A stretch of 64,000 nt of DNA from Bilabrum cf. latius. Lineage: Eukaryota; Bigyra: Bicosoecida; Bigyra; Bicosoecida. Under the pieces are notes generated by a model that made no database searches, had not been told where the DNA came from, and saw only the letters and a list, made by a program, of their open reading frames with translations. Numbering within the stretch: the stretch's first letter is position 1; each line of letters opens with the position of its first letter. The stretch is taken from NCBI GenBank assembly GCA_965178125.1, contig OZ237745.1, forward strand, positions 806,001 through 870,000, in the 5' to 3' direction. The translations under genes were made by a program, and so were the position numbers. Positions 12,001 through 22,589 of this stretch are shown here, in pieces.

Positions 12001-13004
12001 CCGAGGCCGAGGCATAGCAGCAGGCGCCTGCCTCCGTGCCCATGGTGCCGCTGGCTGTCACCGGCGCGCCCGCAGCTGCCACTGCCGCTGCCGCTATGGT
12101 GATGGGCACGCCGGCCGTGGACACCAGGCCTCAGGCACGCTTCGTGTCTCAGACTACCCTCTCGCACGACCTGGAGGCCATCTACCCGGGCGTTTCAATC
12201 GTGAAGGCCTGGCGCGTGGAGAACAACGGCTCTGTCAGCTGGCCTGCCGGGTGCCGCGTGGTGAGCGTGCAGGGCGAGTCCATGGGCACGCCAGCGGAGG
12301 GCATCGTCGTGAACAGGGAGGAGGTCAGGCCCGGCAAGCAGCACGATGTCTGCCTGCGACTCACCGCGCCCCAGGAGCCCGGAAGGCACCAGGGCTACTG
12401 GCGCCTGATGACCGCCACGGGCACTCCTTTCGGACACCGTCTATGGGTGGACATCACCGTGGAGAACTCGAACCTGAGCAGCGTGATGTCTTCCATCAAG
12501 GAGAGCATCGGGCAGACTGCCGCACGCCAGCAGGAGCACGATGAGGCCGCGGAGCAGGCCCAGAAGGCCGTCGAAGAGCGCCTCGCTGCAGACAAGGCCG
12601 CTGCTGAGCAGGCAGTTGCCGCAGCTGCACAGGCCGAGGCAGACGCAGAGGCTGCCAAGCGGGCAGAGGAGACCGAGTCCGAGTCTGCTCCCGCCGCCCA
12701 GGAAGGAGGCAGTGCCGCCACTGGAGGCGCAGCGGCTGAGGAGTCAGCAGCTGATGCTGGTGCTGACGCTGATGCTGCCGCACAGACAGCCGCACAAGCG
12801 GAGGTAGATGCTGCCTTCGCCGCGCTGCAGGAGGCCACGGCCGTCCCGTCGATTGAGCTGGATGACCCAAGCTACGAGAGGTACAGGGAGCAGCTCGAGG
12901 CTCTCCACGGGATGGGCCTCAGGAACCAGCCGCTGCTGGTGCACCACCTGGACGCGCAGAAGGGTGACGTGCAGCGAGTGGTGCAGGCGCTGTGGGGCAA
13001 CTGA
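9043..13004 (+). CDS. NBR1: NBR1-type selective autophagy receptor
   Basis: NBR1/p62-type receptors link ubiquitinated cargo to the autophagy machinery. Two exons (9043-9277 and 9643-13004, phase 1) encode 1198 aa, longer than typical NBR1. The domain order is characteristic: PB1 (residues about 8-85, acidic OPCA motif YQD-Q-DSDLINLSSDQEF), a ZZ zinc finger (about 575-625; CDGC and CAIC cysteine pairs), the NBR1 four-tryptophan domain (about 910-1020; VKAWRVENNGSVSWPAGC) and a C-terminal UBA (about 1155-1195; HGMGL). A UIM-like helix, EEIEMQKAIQASLDADD, lies near residue 766. Between PB1 and ZZ are helical repeats and a Gly/Arg-rich tract; after ZZ comes a His/Gly-rich tract. TAG codons occur at 9187, 9927 and 12015. 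No LC3-interacting motif was placed with confidence. Confidence 0.9.
9278..9642 (+). other. intron 1 of the NBR1 gene
   Basis: This 365-nt intron runs from GTGAGACG to a pyrimidine-rich CTTTCTCCGTGTTCCGCAG and joins codons in phase 1 between the PB1 domain and a lysine-rich linker. It is one of the two longest introns in the window. I see no RNA gene or other element inside it. Confidence 0.75.
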
Positions 13005-13496
13005 GGATTGATGGCCTCTTCATGGCGGGCAGCTCGATGCTGTCGATTGGTGGCGTGACGGCGGTGATGCCGTTGGGGTGTGCTCCTCAAGTCGTTGCGG
13101 TGGGCGATGGCAAGGGGTCTGAAGTTCGATTCGAAATTGGGATTGCAGTACGTTTGGTGACGGAGATGTCGCTGGTGCTCAGGTGACCATCGCGCTTGGC
13201 GCGAGCGGTTACCTTTGGAGCGTGTAGCCAGCGGCAGCTTGCACTCCATCCGGCCTGCGGCGGCGCGTCCAGTTTTGGTGCGCTGCTGAAATACAAGATA
13301 CAAAATATCAACAAATAATTCGGTTTCTCCGACCTCAACTCAGCCACAACCACGGAATGCAGTGCATCGCTTGTGGCATTCGGAATGTGGATCGGATTCG
13401 ATGCAACACCATCGACTCGACATACTATCGAATGCGCTAGAGATTCCGACGCGTCGTCAGATGTGTTCAAGAGAAGAGTAAACTGTCGCACAGGTC
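13005..13496. other. intergenic spacer, no gene seen
   Basis: These 492 nt separate two plus-strand genes. The part around 13290-13320 is AT-rich and may belong to the promoter of the phosphatase gene. I see no conserved frame or RNA gene. Confidence 0.5.
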
Positions 13497-15356
13497 ATGC
13501 AGGTTAGTACGCTGGTGCCGGTTTCTGATGCCAAATAAGCCAAGTGTTGCAGTTGCTTGCAGAATGTCCTCCCAATCTGTGTGGATACATTAGAGCCCCG
13601 CAGTTTTGCTGCTACGGTAATCAGACATGGGGATAGGAGTCCAATATTCAACCCGTTCGAGGGGAGCAAATGGGATGCGCACCACGAAGGCATGTGGCTG
13701 CAGAGGATCCGAGCTTCGAAGGACAGCGTGAACGATGACTTCCCGAAAGCATCAGTGCATTCAAGCACAGTAGACGGGCACGAGTACCCTTGGGGTATAT
13801 TGAGCGAAGTCGGAGTGCGGCAGACGAGAGCACGGGGCGAAATCATTCGAGATTCGCTTGCTGATGCTGGTTTCGACGTGGACCGGTGCAAGCTCCGAGC
13901 AGTCGCTAGCAATTATGAGAGAACCCAAATAAGTGCGTCTAGTTTTTTGAGTGGCCTGCTTGGTAGTACGCATGCAGCGCAGCCATGCTCTGATGAGCAC
14001 GATCGTGTTGTGATAGAGGTCGGCCGAAAAAGTGTCTGCCCGATTGCAGCCTTTGAATCCGACGTCGGGCTTCGCGAGCGCGTACGAAGTCTTTTCAAGA
14101 CCAACTTGTTTGTTGAGCGGGAAAGGACCATGGAGCAGGTGGCACGAACCCTTCAGGAGCAGGTGCCGTACTTTGGGGGCGAGCTGCCAGACCTGTTCCA
14201 TCGGCATGACGAGGACTTTGGAGGACCATCCAGCACTAGTAGGAGCACGGGCGAGTCCGAAGGTGCCTCAATCATCCAACACGAGCAGCAGGAGGCCATG
14301 AAGCATACCCAAAATTTCTCTGCTGGGAGCCCAGGCCGAGACCGAGGACTCGGTTCCGCCCTGCAAGATGCCAACAAAAAATTCCTTTGGATTCGTGCCG
14401 CCGACATGTTCTGGACCTATAAAGCGCACGGGCTTGAGCCGCCCGTATCAGACGAAGGTATTCAGGCAGCCACCATGCGGCACCTGCAGTGGCGGTTTGC
14501 AACGCTGTACTCCGAGCGAGTGACACTTCGAATGTCGTGCGGCGGCTGGCTGCGGAGCGTGCTCCAAGGCATGGATGCCTGGAGGGCTTCCGCTTCGCCC
14601 TTTGACGGAAATGCGACACAGCGCAGGCCAGGCATGATGCTGATCTCGGGACACGATGTCACGTCACTTCCTGCTCTGCTCCTGCTTCAAAGAGCCCACG
14701 GCAGGATCAGTGGCAGTCCCGCCCACATCGATGGCAACACCGCGAGCTGGAGCCCCCCGGGTCACGAGTCTAGCTGGCCCAACTACGCATCTGCTCTGGT
14801 GTTCCGTCTGGTCAGGCGACCATCCTCACATTGCCTGAAGAAGACCGTCACGGTCGCCCCGAGCGGTACTCCGCTGGACTTGAGGCGGTCACTGGGCCGC
14901 ATGGGCAGCTTGGCTCAGCGTGGATTGCAGCTGCCAACCACAACAAGCCAGCCCGTATTGCCAGATCCCGCGCAGGACCTAGCTGGGAATCCCGCCTTCC
15001 ATGGGGCTTCGTTGCCTTTCCGAGTGCACTCTGTAGTACCGGCTCCGGAGCACTATTGCGGCAACGGTGTGTGGACGGACGACTACGCATGGGGCGGGAA
15101 GGCAGGCAGGCTTGGTGCCGCTCGCAGGGCAGAAGATCGCGCCTGGGAAGACCAGTTGCTGGAGGACGAGGAGGATTGGACTGTGGTTTGGCAGTTCCAT
15201 AACGGGAAGGACGGAGGGGCTAACATGACAGAGTAGGAGGACGTGGAAATGAGCGGCGAGATGTCGCTGCTAGCTTTCCGGTACGTTGTCGCAGCTGCCA
15301 ACACCGAAGCCGGGATAGCGTGGCCATTAGATGGGGTGATTGAACAGGGAGATTGA
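13497..15356 (+). CDS. histidine acid phosphatase family protein
   Basis: The protein belongs to the branch 2 histidine phosphatases, which hydrolyse phosphomonoesters through a phosphohistidine. The N-terminal motif RHGDRSP (residues 23-29) and the distal SGHDVTSLPALLLL motif (about 364) supply the catalytic His and the His-Asp pair. The conserved block WGILSEVGVRQ...RGEIIRDSL matches the family's L-T-x-x-G segment. The first exon seems to be only ATG-CAG (13497-13502), followed by a 60-nt intron (13503-13562); an in-frame TAA lies just upstream. A TAG at 15234-15236 is read through and the frame ends in TGA, giving 599 aa. No signal peptide is visible. The substrate is unknown; lysophosphatidate- and phosphoxylose-type relatives share these motifs. 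It is convergent with the TTC39-like gene. Confidence 0.82.
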
Positions 15357-15447
15357 TGCTATTCGACGCTACCAGAGTGCGCTTCCGCAGAACAACGCGT
15401 TTTCACCAGCTCACTGCCTGCTACTGACCGCGCCCATCTAGTGGCAC

Positions 15448-18400
15448 TCACGCGCCTTTCAATCCGGCAAGCGCTTGTTCCAAAGCCTCAATCCTGTCGC
15501 CCAGGCCTGTCAGCTGCCTAATTAACGGCTTGTCAAAGTCATACTTTGAAAACTGCAGCGCGCTGCGGTGCCATGTCCTGGCCTCTGCCACGCTGGGTCC
15601 ATGCGGCGAACGCCCTGGCTTCACATCGCGAATCTGCGGAGACCCGAACCGCGTGCCGTGCCCTAGACCAGCCGATCCAAGAACACGGGTGTCTTCACTA
15701 GCGCTTGGATCCTTCAAATGCCCTTCGCTGGCCTCCTTGGCGGGGGGGGCCTACAAAGCATGCAATTCGGCGTGCCATCCAGCCTGCCACAAGAACGTCC
15801 TGCACAGCAAAGCGTGGCAGTGTGGCACGACGAAGTCGCCCTGCAGCTCGTCCGCGAGCTAGCTCGCTACCACATGAAGGCAGGCGCGCCCAGCTCTGAT
15901 GCACTCTCTCGCGTTTGCTTCTGTGAGCACCCAGGCCCGCCACGGCGAGTCCAAACCAGCCCCAGCCCCGGCCCGCCGCAGGAAGCATTGGTCCAAGCTC
16001 GCCGGCTTGGGTTTTGCTTGTGACACCAATCCATCATCTAAGCTACCTAGAGTACTTTCTTGCACCGGTGTTGCTGCACCCGCTACACCACGCTCCCCGG
16101 TAGCAGAAGATGACAGCTAGCCCACCTTTGCCATCACAGCCCTCAGGCCAGCGGTGACCTGCTTGCCAGCCATTTCGGCGTCTCGCAAGGCCTCACCACC
16201 GACGATGGAATGACCGATGTTGCAAAGCATGCGACCCATCGTCATGAGCAAGAAACCCAAGTGCGTCGCGTTGAATTTTAGATCTTCATCTGTGCAGCCG
16301 GACACTGCTGGGCGCTCCTCCGCATCAGCTGGGCTAGACATGCTCGCAGTTGCTGCGGGTCGCTCCAAGACTTGACTCTGGCTTGAGTTCCCGTACCTGG
16401 CCGGCGGCAGAAACTGCCATGCAGGTGCTGGGGCTGTCCTGCTCTAGGGACCACTAGCGGAACGACTGGACCCTGCCGGCCGTGTCGGGTTGTCTGAACC
16501 AGCGCCAGCACCAGCACCAGCACCAGCACCAGCACCAGCACCAGCACCAGCACCAGCACCAGCACACGACGCGGCACCAGGTGCAGCCGACACCCAATCT
16601 GTGGGAGTACCAGCCGGCCAGCATGAGCCGTACTTGGTCGAAGTGGCTATGCCATTGGCGCTGATGCGGGCAAGGTCGAGCAGTTTGAGCTCCACAGGAC
16701 ACTTGGACTGTGCTGTGCCTTTCTCTTGCTACTATCGCAGCAGCGTCCGCTCACGCGCTTGCGCAATGAATCGACATGCCAGCTGCAAGACGCCCATGGC
16801 TGCCCCTGGGTCCCCTCCTCTGGAGAGATTCTAGGCACAAACTGCAGCAAATTCGACTGCACCCAACCCCGCAGGTGATCTAGGACAAGCAGTAGCCCTC
16901 ATAGCTGGTGAAAGCGATGGTGTTGAGCTTGCAACTCCGAGTCCAGCAGAAGGTTTCTCTGCGGCGTCCTTCGCACCGGCACCAAAGCTGAACATAGAGG
17001 CAATGGAAAAACCCATCGACCGATGCCTGTGCTCACCACCCGCGTCGTCTTCGTCGACTGACGGGCCCGAAACGGTTTGTCTGGCGATGAATTCGTTCGC
17101 TTTTCTAGCTGCAAAGGCATCGAAAGTGAATCCAGGCCGTGCCTCCCCCTCCACGCCACCCATCACCTCGAGCGCCTCCTGCTCCTTTCCAGTGGCAAAG
17201 AGAGCCACACCCAGCTCGTGCATCGTGGTAGCGCGATAGCTGCTCGCCTTATGCCTTCGTAAGAACTCACGAGCTACTCTCGCGCTTTCCTCCCAGCGGC
17301 ACTGCAGGTACAGCACGTTCGCAGCCTCGCCTAACGCCATCACCGACAGCTCGGGCAGCGTCTATGCAGTGCTGTAAGCGGCGTGAAAGAATAGCGCGAG
17401 ACTCAATGGCGTATCACCAGCGCGCCTGGCTGTGTACCCGGCGAGGTAAGAGTACATGCCGCCGTGTGGAAACAGCCTGAGTCCCCCCGCCAGCTGACGG
17501 CTGGAGGAGACCAGGTCTTCCGTGAAGAAGCAATGGATCCATCCCTGGATCAAGGCGCTGGTAGCCAGACCCAGGCTGACTCCGTTGCCGACCCAAAGAG
17601 CAGAGTCCGAATCTTCTCTCTTACATCTGCCTTCGATGGCGGACCCCGAGCTCGCACCAGCCCCCCCTGGACTCGGATCCATTGCAGGCACAGAGCTCAC
17701 GCCTGAAGCGCGCTCAGAGCTCGGCCCCGATGCAGGCACAGAGGTACCGCATGCCAGTCTGGTTGCACTGGATGATACAGTAGAATGCAGCTAAGATGAA
17801 GCTGCGCCCGCAAGCGCCGATGAGCCTGCGCCCGCAAGCGCCGATGAGCCTGCGCCCACAAGCGCCGATGAGCCTGCGCATACTGATTCACCACCAGCAC
17901 CAGCCCGGTGACTCTCTGGTTGCAGCACACTGAGGAGAAATGAGCTGGGGCTTTGCGGCTCGGCCCCCGCTGTTCTTACCATAGGTGACGTTCTTGGACT
18001 AATTGACTCTGATGCTGTTTTCGGTGGCTCCAGGCGTTTCACTTGCTCTCCCAGGGCGTGGAGCGTGCGCAAAGCGCCAGTGCGGTCCGGGGCCAGTCCA
18101 ACGATCCGCAGAATCCAGTGATATCCTCGGGGAACCAAAGCTGGACAGAAACCAACCAAGGCCTAGCCAAGTGCAGAAAAATGCACGACTGCTTGCAGCC
18201 GAGACGGGAGATCAGATTCACTTGGCCTAACTCCCCGTAGGTAGCTCTTGTATGCACTTTGAATGCCGCGGCTACTTGACAGTAAGGAGTGTAGGTGTTG
18301 CATTCGTATGAGCGAGCTTCGGAAAGAGAGTGCCCCTTGCAAATACTGTCGTTGCTTCATCTGTAGCAGTCCAGACAGGCAATCGCAAATTGCAACAACG

Positions 18401-18879
18401 GCAATAGCTTCGAGGCCGTGGCACACATCTTTTGGGGCTTTGTGGCCCAATGAATACGTCTACAATGGACTAACCACACCCTTGGAGGTCAATCTATCCA
18501 ACAGCCCTGGATTACACTTCGAATAAAAGTCGTTTGCTGCTTGCTCAACACTTTTGCGAACAGCAACTGCATATTTAAGGGCGTCTTCGCTGGTAGCATC
18601 CGACATAAACCCGCGGATACCTGCACTCAAAGCTCTAGCTGAAGATAGACCACTAGCTTCAGCAGGTACCATATTCCGCCCACACATTTCTACCATCGAG
18701 TTAGGGCTATAACCTGCTTCGCCAACTAGCATGTGTCGAACCTTCGGATGCGGTTCGACGAACTGGAATCGGGAAACCGAACGCAGTGCGTTCCCGGCGA
18801 GCCCGCACTGGCCTTCCTTGGGGTCCCGATCGGGGTCCGGGGTGGCCTTGGGCTTTGCCAGCTAGAAGTGATCACACAT
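15448..18879 (-). CDS. TTC39/IML2-like tetratricopeptide protein
   Basis: One uninterrupted frame of 1143 aa appears only when about fourteen TAG codons (for example 18460, 18163, 17791, 16831 and 16117) are read as sense. The central half resembles the TTC39/IML2 family: a helical block with GLEAIAVVAICDCLSGLLQM, then ALVGFCPALVPRGYHWILRI, then ALIQGWIHCFF and the TPR-like LFPHGGMYSYLAGYTARRAG with LALFFHAAYSTA-Q-TLPELSV. IML2 proteins act in inclusion-body clearance and lipid metabolism in yeast; the role here is inferred. The C-terminal third is low complexity, with an Ala-Gly repeat and Ser/Ala-rich linkers, ending in a short coiled coil. The start ATG at 18879 is tentative because CACTTCTAG just downstream could be an acceptor. 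G-beta lies 120 nt upstream on the same strand. Confidence 0.7.
16498..16566. repeat. CCAGCA hexamer tandem repeat inside a gene
   Basis: About eleven copies of the hexamer CCAGCA lie within the TTC39-like gene and encode alternating Ala-Gly on the minus strand. The unit is a multiple of three, so copy-number change would not break the frame. Confidence 0.9.
17805..17880. repeat. 24-nt tandem repeat, about three copies
   Basis: The unit GCCTGCGCCCGCAAGCGCCG plus ATGA is repeated with few changes. It is in frame in the TTC39-like gene and encodes repeated AGSSAL(A/V)G octapeptides in a linker. Confidence 0.85.
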
Positions 18880-18999
18880 GGGTCATTTACAAGTGAATTG
18901 CAATGGAAGTTAGACACGTACTAAGGTTTCTTCAAGAAGGCACTGTGCACCGCGATACAGTCAGGGACAACAGAATCCACACTGCCACTCGAACAGTCC

Positions 19000-20270
19000 T
19001 CAGGCCCAGATCGTCAGCTCTGCATCCCAGCTACCGAGGCACAGGGCCATTCCCGACCTATTTAATGCAACCGTAGACACCCTATTCTTGTGATGATCCA
19101 ACTCAAAAGTCGGTGCCTCGGCCGTGGCTTCCAAAGTGTCCCACGCCTTGCAGCTATTGTCGTCGTAACCGGCAAAGAGCACTCGCCCGCTAGACGAGAA
19201 ATCGATCGAGGTAATTCCGGGGCTGAGGCCCGGCGTGACGTCCTAAAAATCGTTGACCTGCGCGTAGCTTCGAAGGTCGAACAGCTTGCAGCTGCTGTCG
19301 TCGGAACCGCTACCGAACGCCAGGCCGTTACCCATAAACTTGACGGTGTTGACGTCTGTCTCGTGCCCCACGAAAGTTTGGGTGCACTTCCCGCTTCGGA
19401 TGTCCCATACTTTGCAGGTGGTATCGCACGAGGAGGAAACGAACATGTTCGGGTCCTTGGGGTTCACTGCAGCGTCCATGGCATCACCGCCGTGGTCGGC
19501 GAACACCTGCTTCGGCGTGGCGGTTTCCACGTCCCAAAGCACGCATGTAGAATCACCGGATGCAGTCACTAGCTGAGATGGGCCTATGAATTTGCAGCAG
19601 GAAATGTACCCTTCGTGGTGCGACAATTCCTTCTCTGGCTTCACGGACGTTGTGCCGACAACGTAGATCGAGCACTTGTTATCAAGACCACCGCACGCCA
19701 CCAGCCGACTCTCTTGGTGCTCATAGCAGCAAGTCATAACCCAAGTGGACTACAGCGGTATAACTGCGGTTGCGTAGCGAGAGGGAGAGGTGCGCACGAG
19801 ATGAGGATAATCATCTGAATTGCAATCGGTACAAAGCAACAGCATGATTCCATGCAGCTTACCCTGTTGCTTCGACCCAGCAGGTCCGTTCCACACCAGC
19901 AACTTTCCGTCCTAACTGCGAAGGTAAGCAGGTATGCCAGGCGAATTGCAGTCGTCGTCAGCGTGCTGACGGGCCATTCTGGCCTGTGGTCGCAAACGTC
20001 GGGCGCGGTGCTGATAGCTTCTCACCTAGCACTCAATAATGTATCGTCTACACCAGCCCAATCTACCGCGTAAACCTTGCCGTAGTGTCCTCTGAGAATC
20101 TTCCGTAGGTTCAGCCCAGTCACCGGCATTGGCTTGTGCTTGAGGCCTTTCAACGAACCAGTGAACAGCTTAGCCTTCCTGTCTTCTATCTATTTCTTAA
20201 GCTTTGCGGCTTCTTCTTTAGCAGCAGCAATCCGCTGCTGCCTAGTGGATTTGCCGGTGGCAGCACACAT
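19000..20270 (-). CDS. heterotrimeric G-protein beta subunit
   Basis: This is a seven-blade WD40 G-beta that would pair with G-gamma and G-alpha at the plasma membrane. Exons 20270-20026, 19915-19863 and 19763-19000 join in phase to 353 aa, the usual family size, and end in TGA right after the terminal ELTIWA. The N-terminal coiled coil (AAKLKK-Q-IEDRKAKL), the first blade (LRGHYGKVYAVDW), MTCCYEHQ, VACGGLDNKCSIY and WDIRSGKCTQTFVGHETDVN match animal and amoebal G-beta closely. Four TAG codons fall inside: 20190-20192 at the Gln of the N-terminal helix, 19912-19914 in the invariant SQDGK, 19750-19752 and 19243-19245. The second is immediately after a splice junction. These positions are the best evidence in the window that UAG means Gln. 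Confidence 0.95.
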
Positions 20271-20558
20271 GTTGCTTGCTTATTCCGTTCACGCGTGTAC
20301 CTGGAACGTTCGAAGAGACTCAACTGAAGCCTGTGCTCGCAGAGACAAATAGACGCTGCTGCAGAACTAAATATAAAAATACAACTGATCGCTTTTGCTG
20401 AGCTGTTATTAGCCGGACGGATGCAGAAAACCTGCCCAGAGTCGCGATAGAATCCGATTTCCACGGTGCATGTGTACGTTACATTGCATTCGGAGCAACA
20501 TTTGAAAAATGTAGTGGTGCTCCAGGAGAGGCATTTAAAGAAGATAGATGGTAAACGT

Positions 20559-22502
20559 ATGAGAAAGAGTGGTCTAGAGATTAGTGTGGTTCGCACTCTG
20601 GGTGCTAGATGGTGGAGAAGCCTCTATCAGACCTATCGAAGAGTGCAATTTCATTTGCCGCGGTCAGGAGGCATGTATCCTGTCGACCTGTGCCCAGTCA
20701 GAGTAGGATTCTCAATACTCCCTTAGAAGTCACTATTACTACTGCTGGCAGGAGCAGAGAGCAACGGGCTCGTTCGGAGAAGTGCTGACAGCACGGCTGC
20801 AGTGCGATCGATGCTCCACACACAGCGCCGGCTTGCGTTGCTAGGTGACAGCATCTTGGCCCTAGAGACAACGGAGTTATTGATGCGGTGTGCACCATTT
20901 GCTACAGCTGCTGATATCTCTGACGCAAGGTCGGATATTGAAAGTAATATTGCTCTGAGTCAGATCGCAAGTCGTGGAATGGCCGTGACGGAGTCGCTTC
21001 TCTACCCGAATATCGAATTGGCAGGCGACTATGTTATGGGTTTAGGGGCGAACCTTTCACGCGGGTCATGCAATCATGCGAGCCAAGACACCGCTTCGCC
21101 TTCGAAACGTACGTCAAAGTCCGCAGTGAAGCCGTACGCCGATGCAGTTGAGGGTATCCTTGGACTAATTGCCGCCGACCTTGGGAGAAACTACGCTGCA
21201 GCTGTCGCGCGCACGATGGTAGTGGCCCCGTTGGCTTCGAAGGTGGGCAGCGATGAAGCTTGTCTCGAGCTTGCACTCGCACAAGCCGCTTAGTGCGATG
21301 CCCAGTTGATTCCAGCGCACCCCGCAAGCACAGGCAGATCCAGAGCAGCCGCTGCCAGATCAAGCTAGGACCAACTAGAATACAGGAAAGGCCCAGAAAT
21401 GGACGATTATGCGTACTAGCCGCGTCCAGATCATAGCAGTGGCGACGAACCCAATGACTGGTGGAGACACGCCGGCGCACAACTTGAAGGGAGATTTGCC
21501 TCAGCTCACGCGGAGGCGTGGCACGTCGCTAGGATGCAAGGAGGAAGAGCGCTAGCTAATTTTATCGAAGAATTACAACAGCAGCAGCAGTGGTAGCAGC
21601 GTGCTGAATTCGGTGCTCCGTCAAGTTCGACGGACGGCGAGGCTCAAGGCGATGGATTGCGTGCGCGCCTTGGGCTGAGCCTAGACTCTGGCGACGAGCA
21701 ACAAGCACCTGAGGAATCTCAAAACGTTGAACCTCCGTCACACAGCAGTAGTCAAGTAGAGCAGAAACGGATTCGCACCACCACAGCCTCCAGCCGAGTC
21801 GGCAAGCAAGACGGCACAGCCCACAGCCGAGTCGGCAAGCAAGACGCCACACTCCGGCAACTTGTGGAGAGGGCCAGAACCGCGTGCCTGAGCGCAATGG
21901 GGGAGGAGCCTTCACTGAGGGCAGCAGTAGATGCGACGACTGGGAGATGGGAGGCGGTTCTTGCGTTGAGAGCTACTGCGGGATCAACGGCTGCCCCTGT
22001 TCTGGCGAGCATCAGCCCAGGATCAGCGAAGGCCAACTGCAGCGCCCGCGTGCTTGGCGTGGGCGAAGGCTCCACTCGGCGGCGAGCCGTGATGCGGGCG
22101 TGCTAGCACTACTTGGATGGGAGCCATGAGTTGACTAGTCATGAGTAGGACGCAGTTCCAGCCCCGGAAGTGCCTAGTTCTGCATAGACAGAGAGCGGTA
22201 GGGAGGCAATAGACAGAGAGCGGTAGGGAGGCAATAGACAGAGAGCGGTAGGGAGGCAATAGACAGAGAGCGGTAGGGAGGCAAGTTGCGAGGCCGACAC
22301 GACCGTGAACTGTCAGATCCGCGTTTGCGATGGGGCGGGCTAGAGCTATGCTGGCATGCATTCAGATGGGATCGTATCACATGAAGCGTGGGCGGACCGT
22401 CTGGCTGGCATAATCGAGTCTGATTCACGGGGGCGTCTGCCTTCGTTCGGCATGGGTACGAAGGCTACCGGCGACGGTGCTACAACGGGGTGCTTGTCGT
22501 GA
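20559..22502 (+). CDS. RNase III-fold protein with dsRNA-binding-like C-terminus, probably organellar
   Basis: The 647-aa frame contains an RNase III domain (residues about 85-225): LALLGDSILALETTELL corresponds to the family's LEFLGDAVL signature and PYADAVEGILGLIAADLG to ADVFEALIGAIYLD.G. The first catalytic Glu of the signature is Ala here, while the Asp of GD and the later Asp/Glu pair remain, so cleavage activity is doubtful; mitochondrial ribosomal mL44-type proteins show similar decay. Near residue 500 the sequence ARVLGVGEGSTRRRAVMRAC resembles the last helix of a dsRBD. The N-terminus from ATG 20559 is Arg-rich and hydrophobic, as in an organelle-targeting peptide. Many TAG codons (20724, 21291, 21375, 22104 and others) are read through. 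The C-terminal tail runs across a 25-nt repeat to TGA. Confidence 0.65.
22186..22284. repeat. 25-nt tandem repeat, four copies
   Basis: Four near-perfect copies of a 25-nt unit (starts AGACAGAGAGCGG, ends GGGAGGCAAT) occupy 22186-22210, 22211-22235, 22236-22260 and 22261-22284. Because 25 is not a multiple of three, each copy is read in a different frame within the RNase III-like gene. The unit contains TAG in two frames and is closed under the standard code. Confidence 0.95.
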
Positions 22503-22589
22503 GTTGCAACGCGACATATTGGAGATAGACACCGAACACAGCGTGAGCATTCAACACGCAAGCCAAGTCTTGAGCTGGCAGCCTGCGGG

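Noticed and set aside
10215-12167. 650-codon minus-strand open frame opposite NBR1
   Set aside because: It lies antisense to well-recognised NBR1 domains and encodes Leu/Ala/Arg-rich sequence without domains; it is a by-product of high GC.
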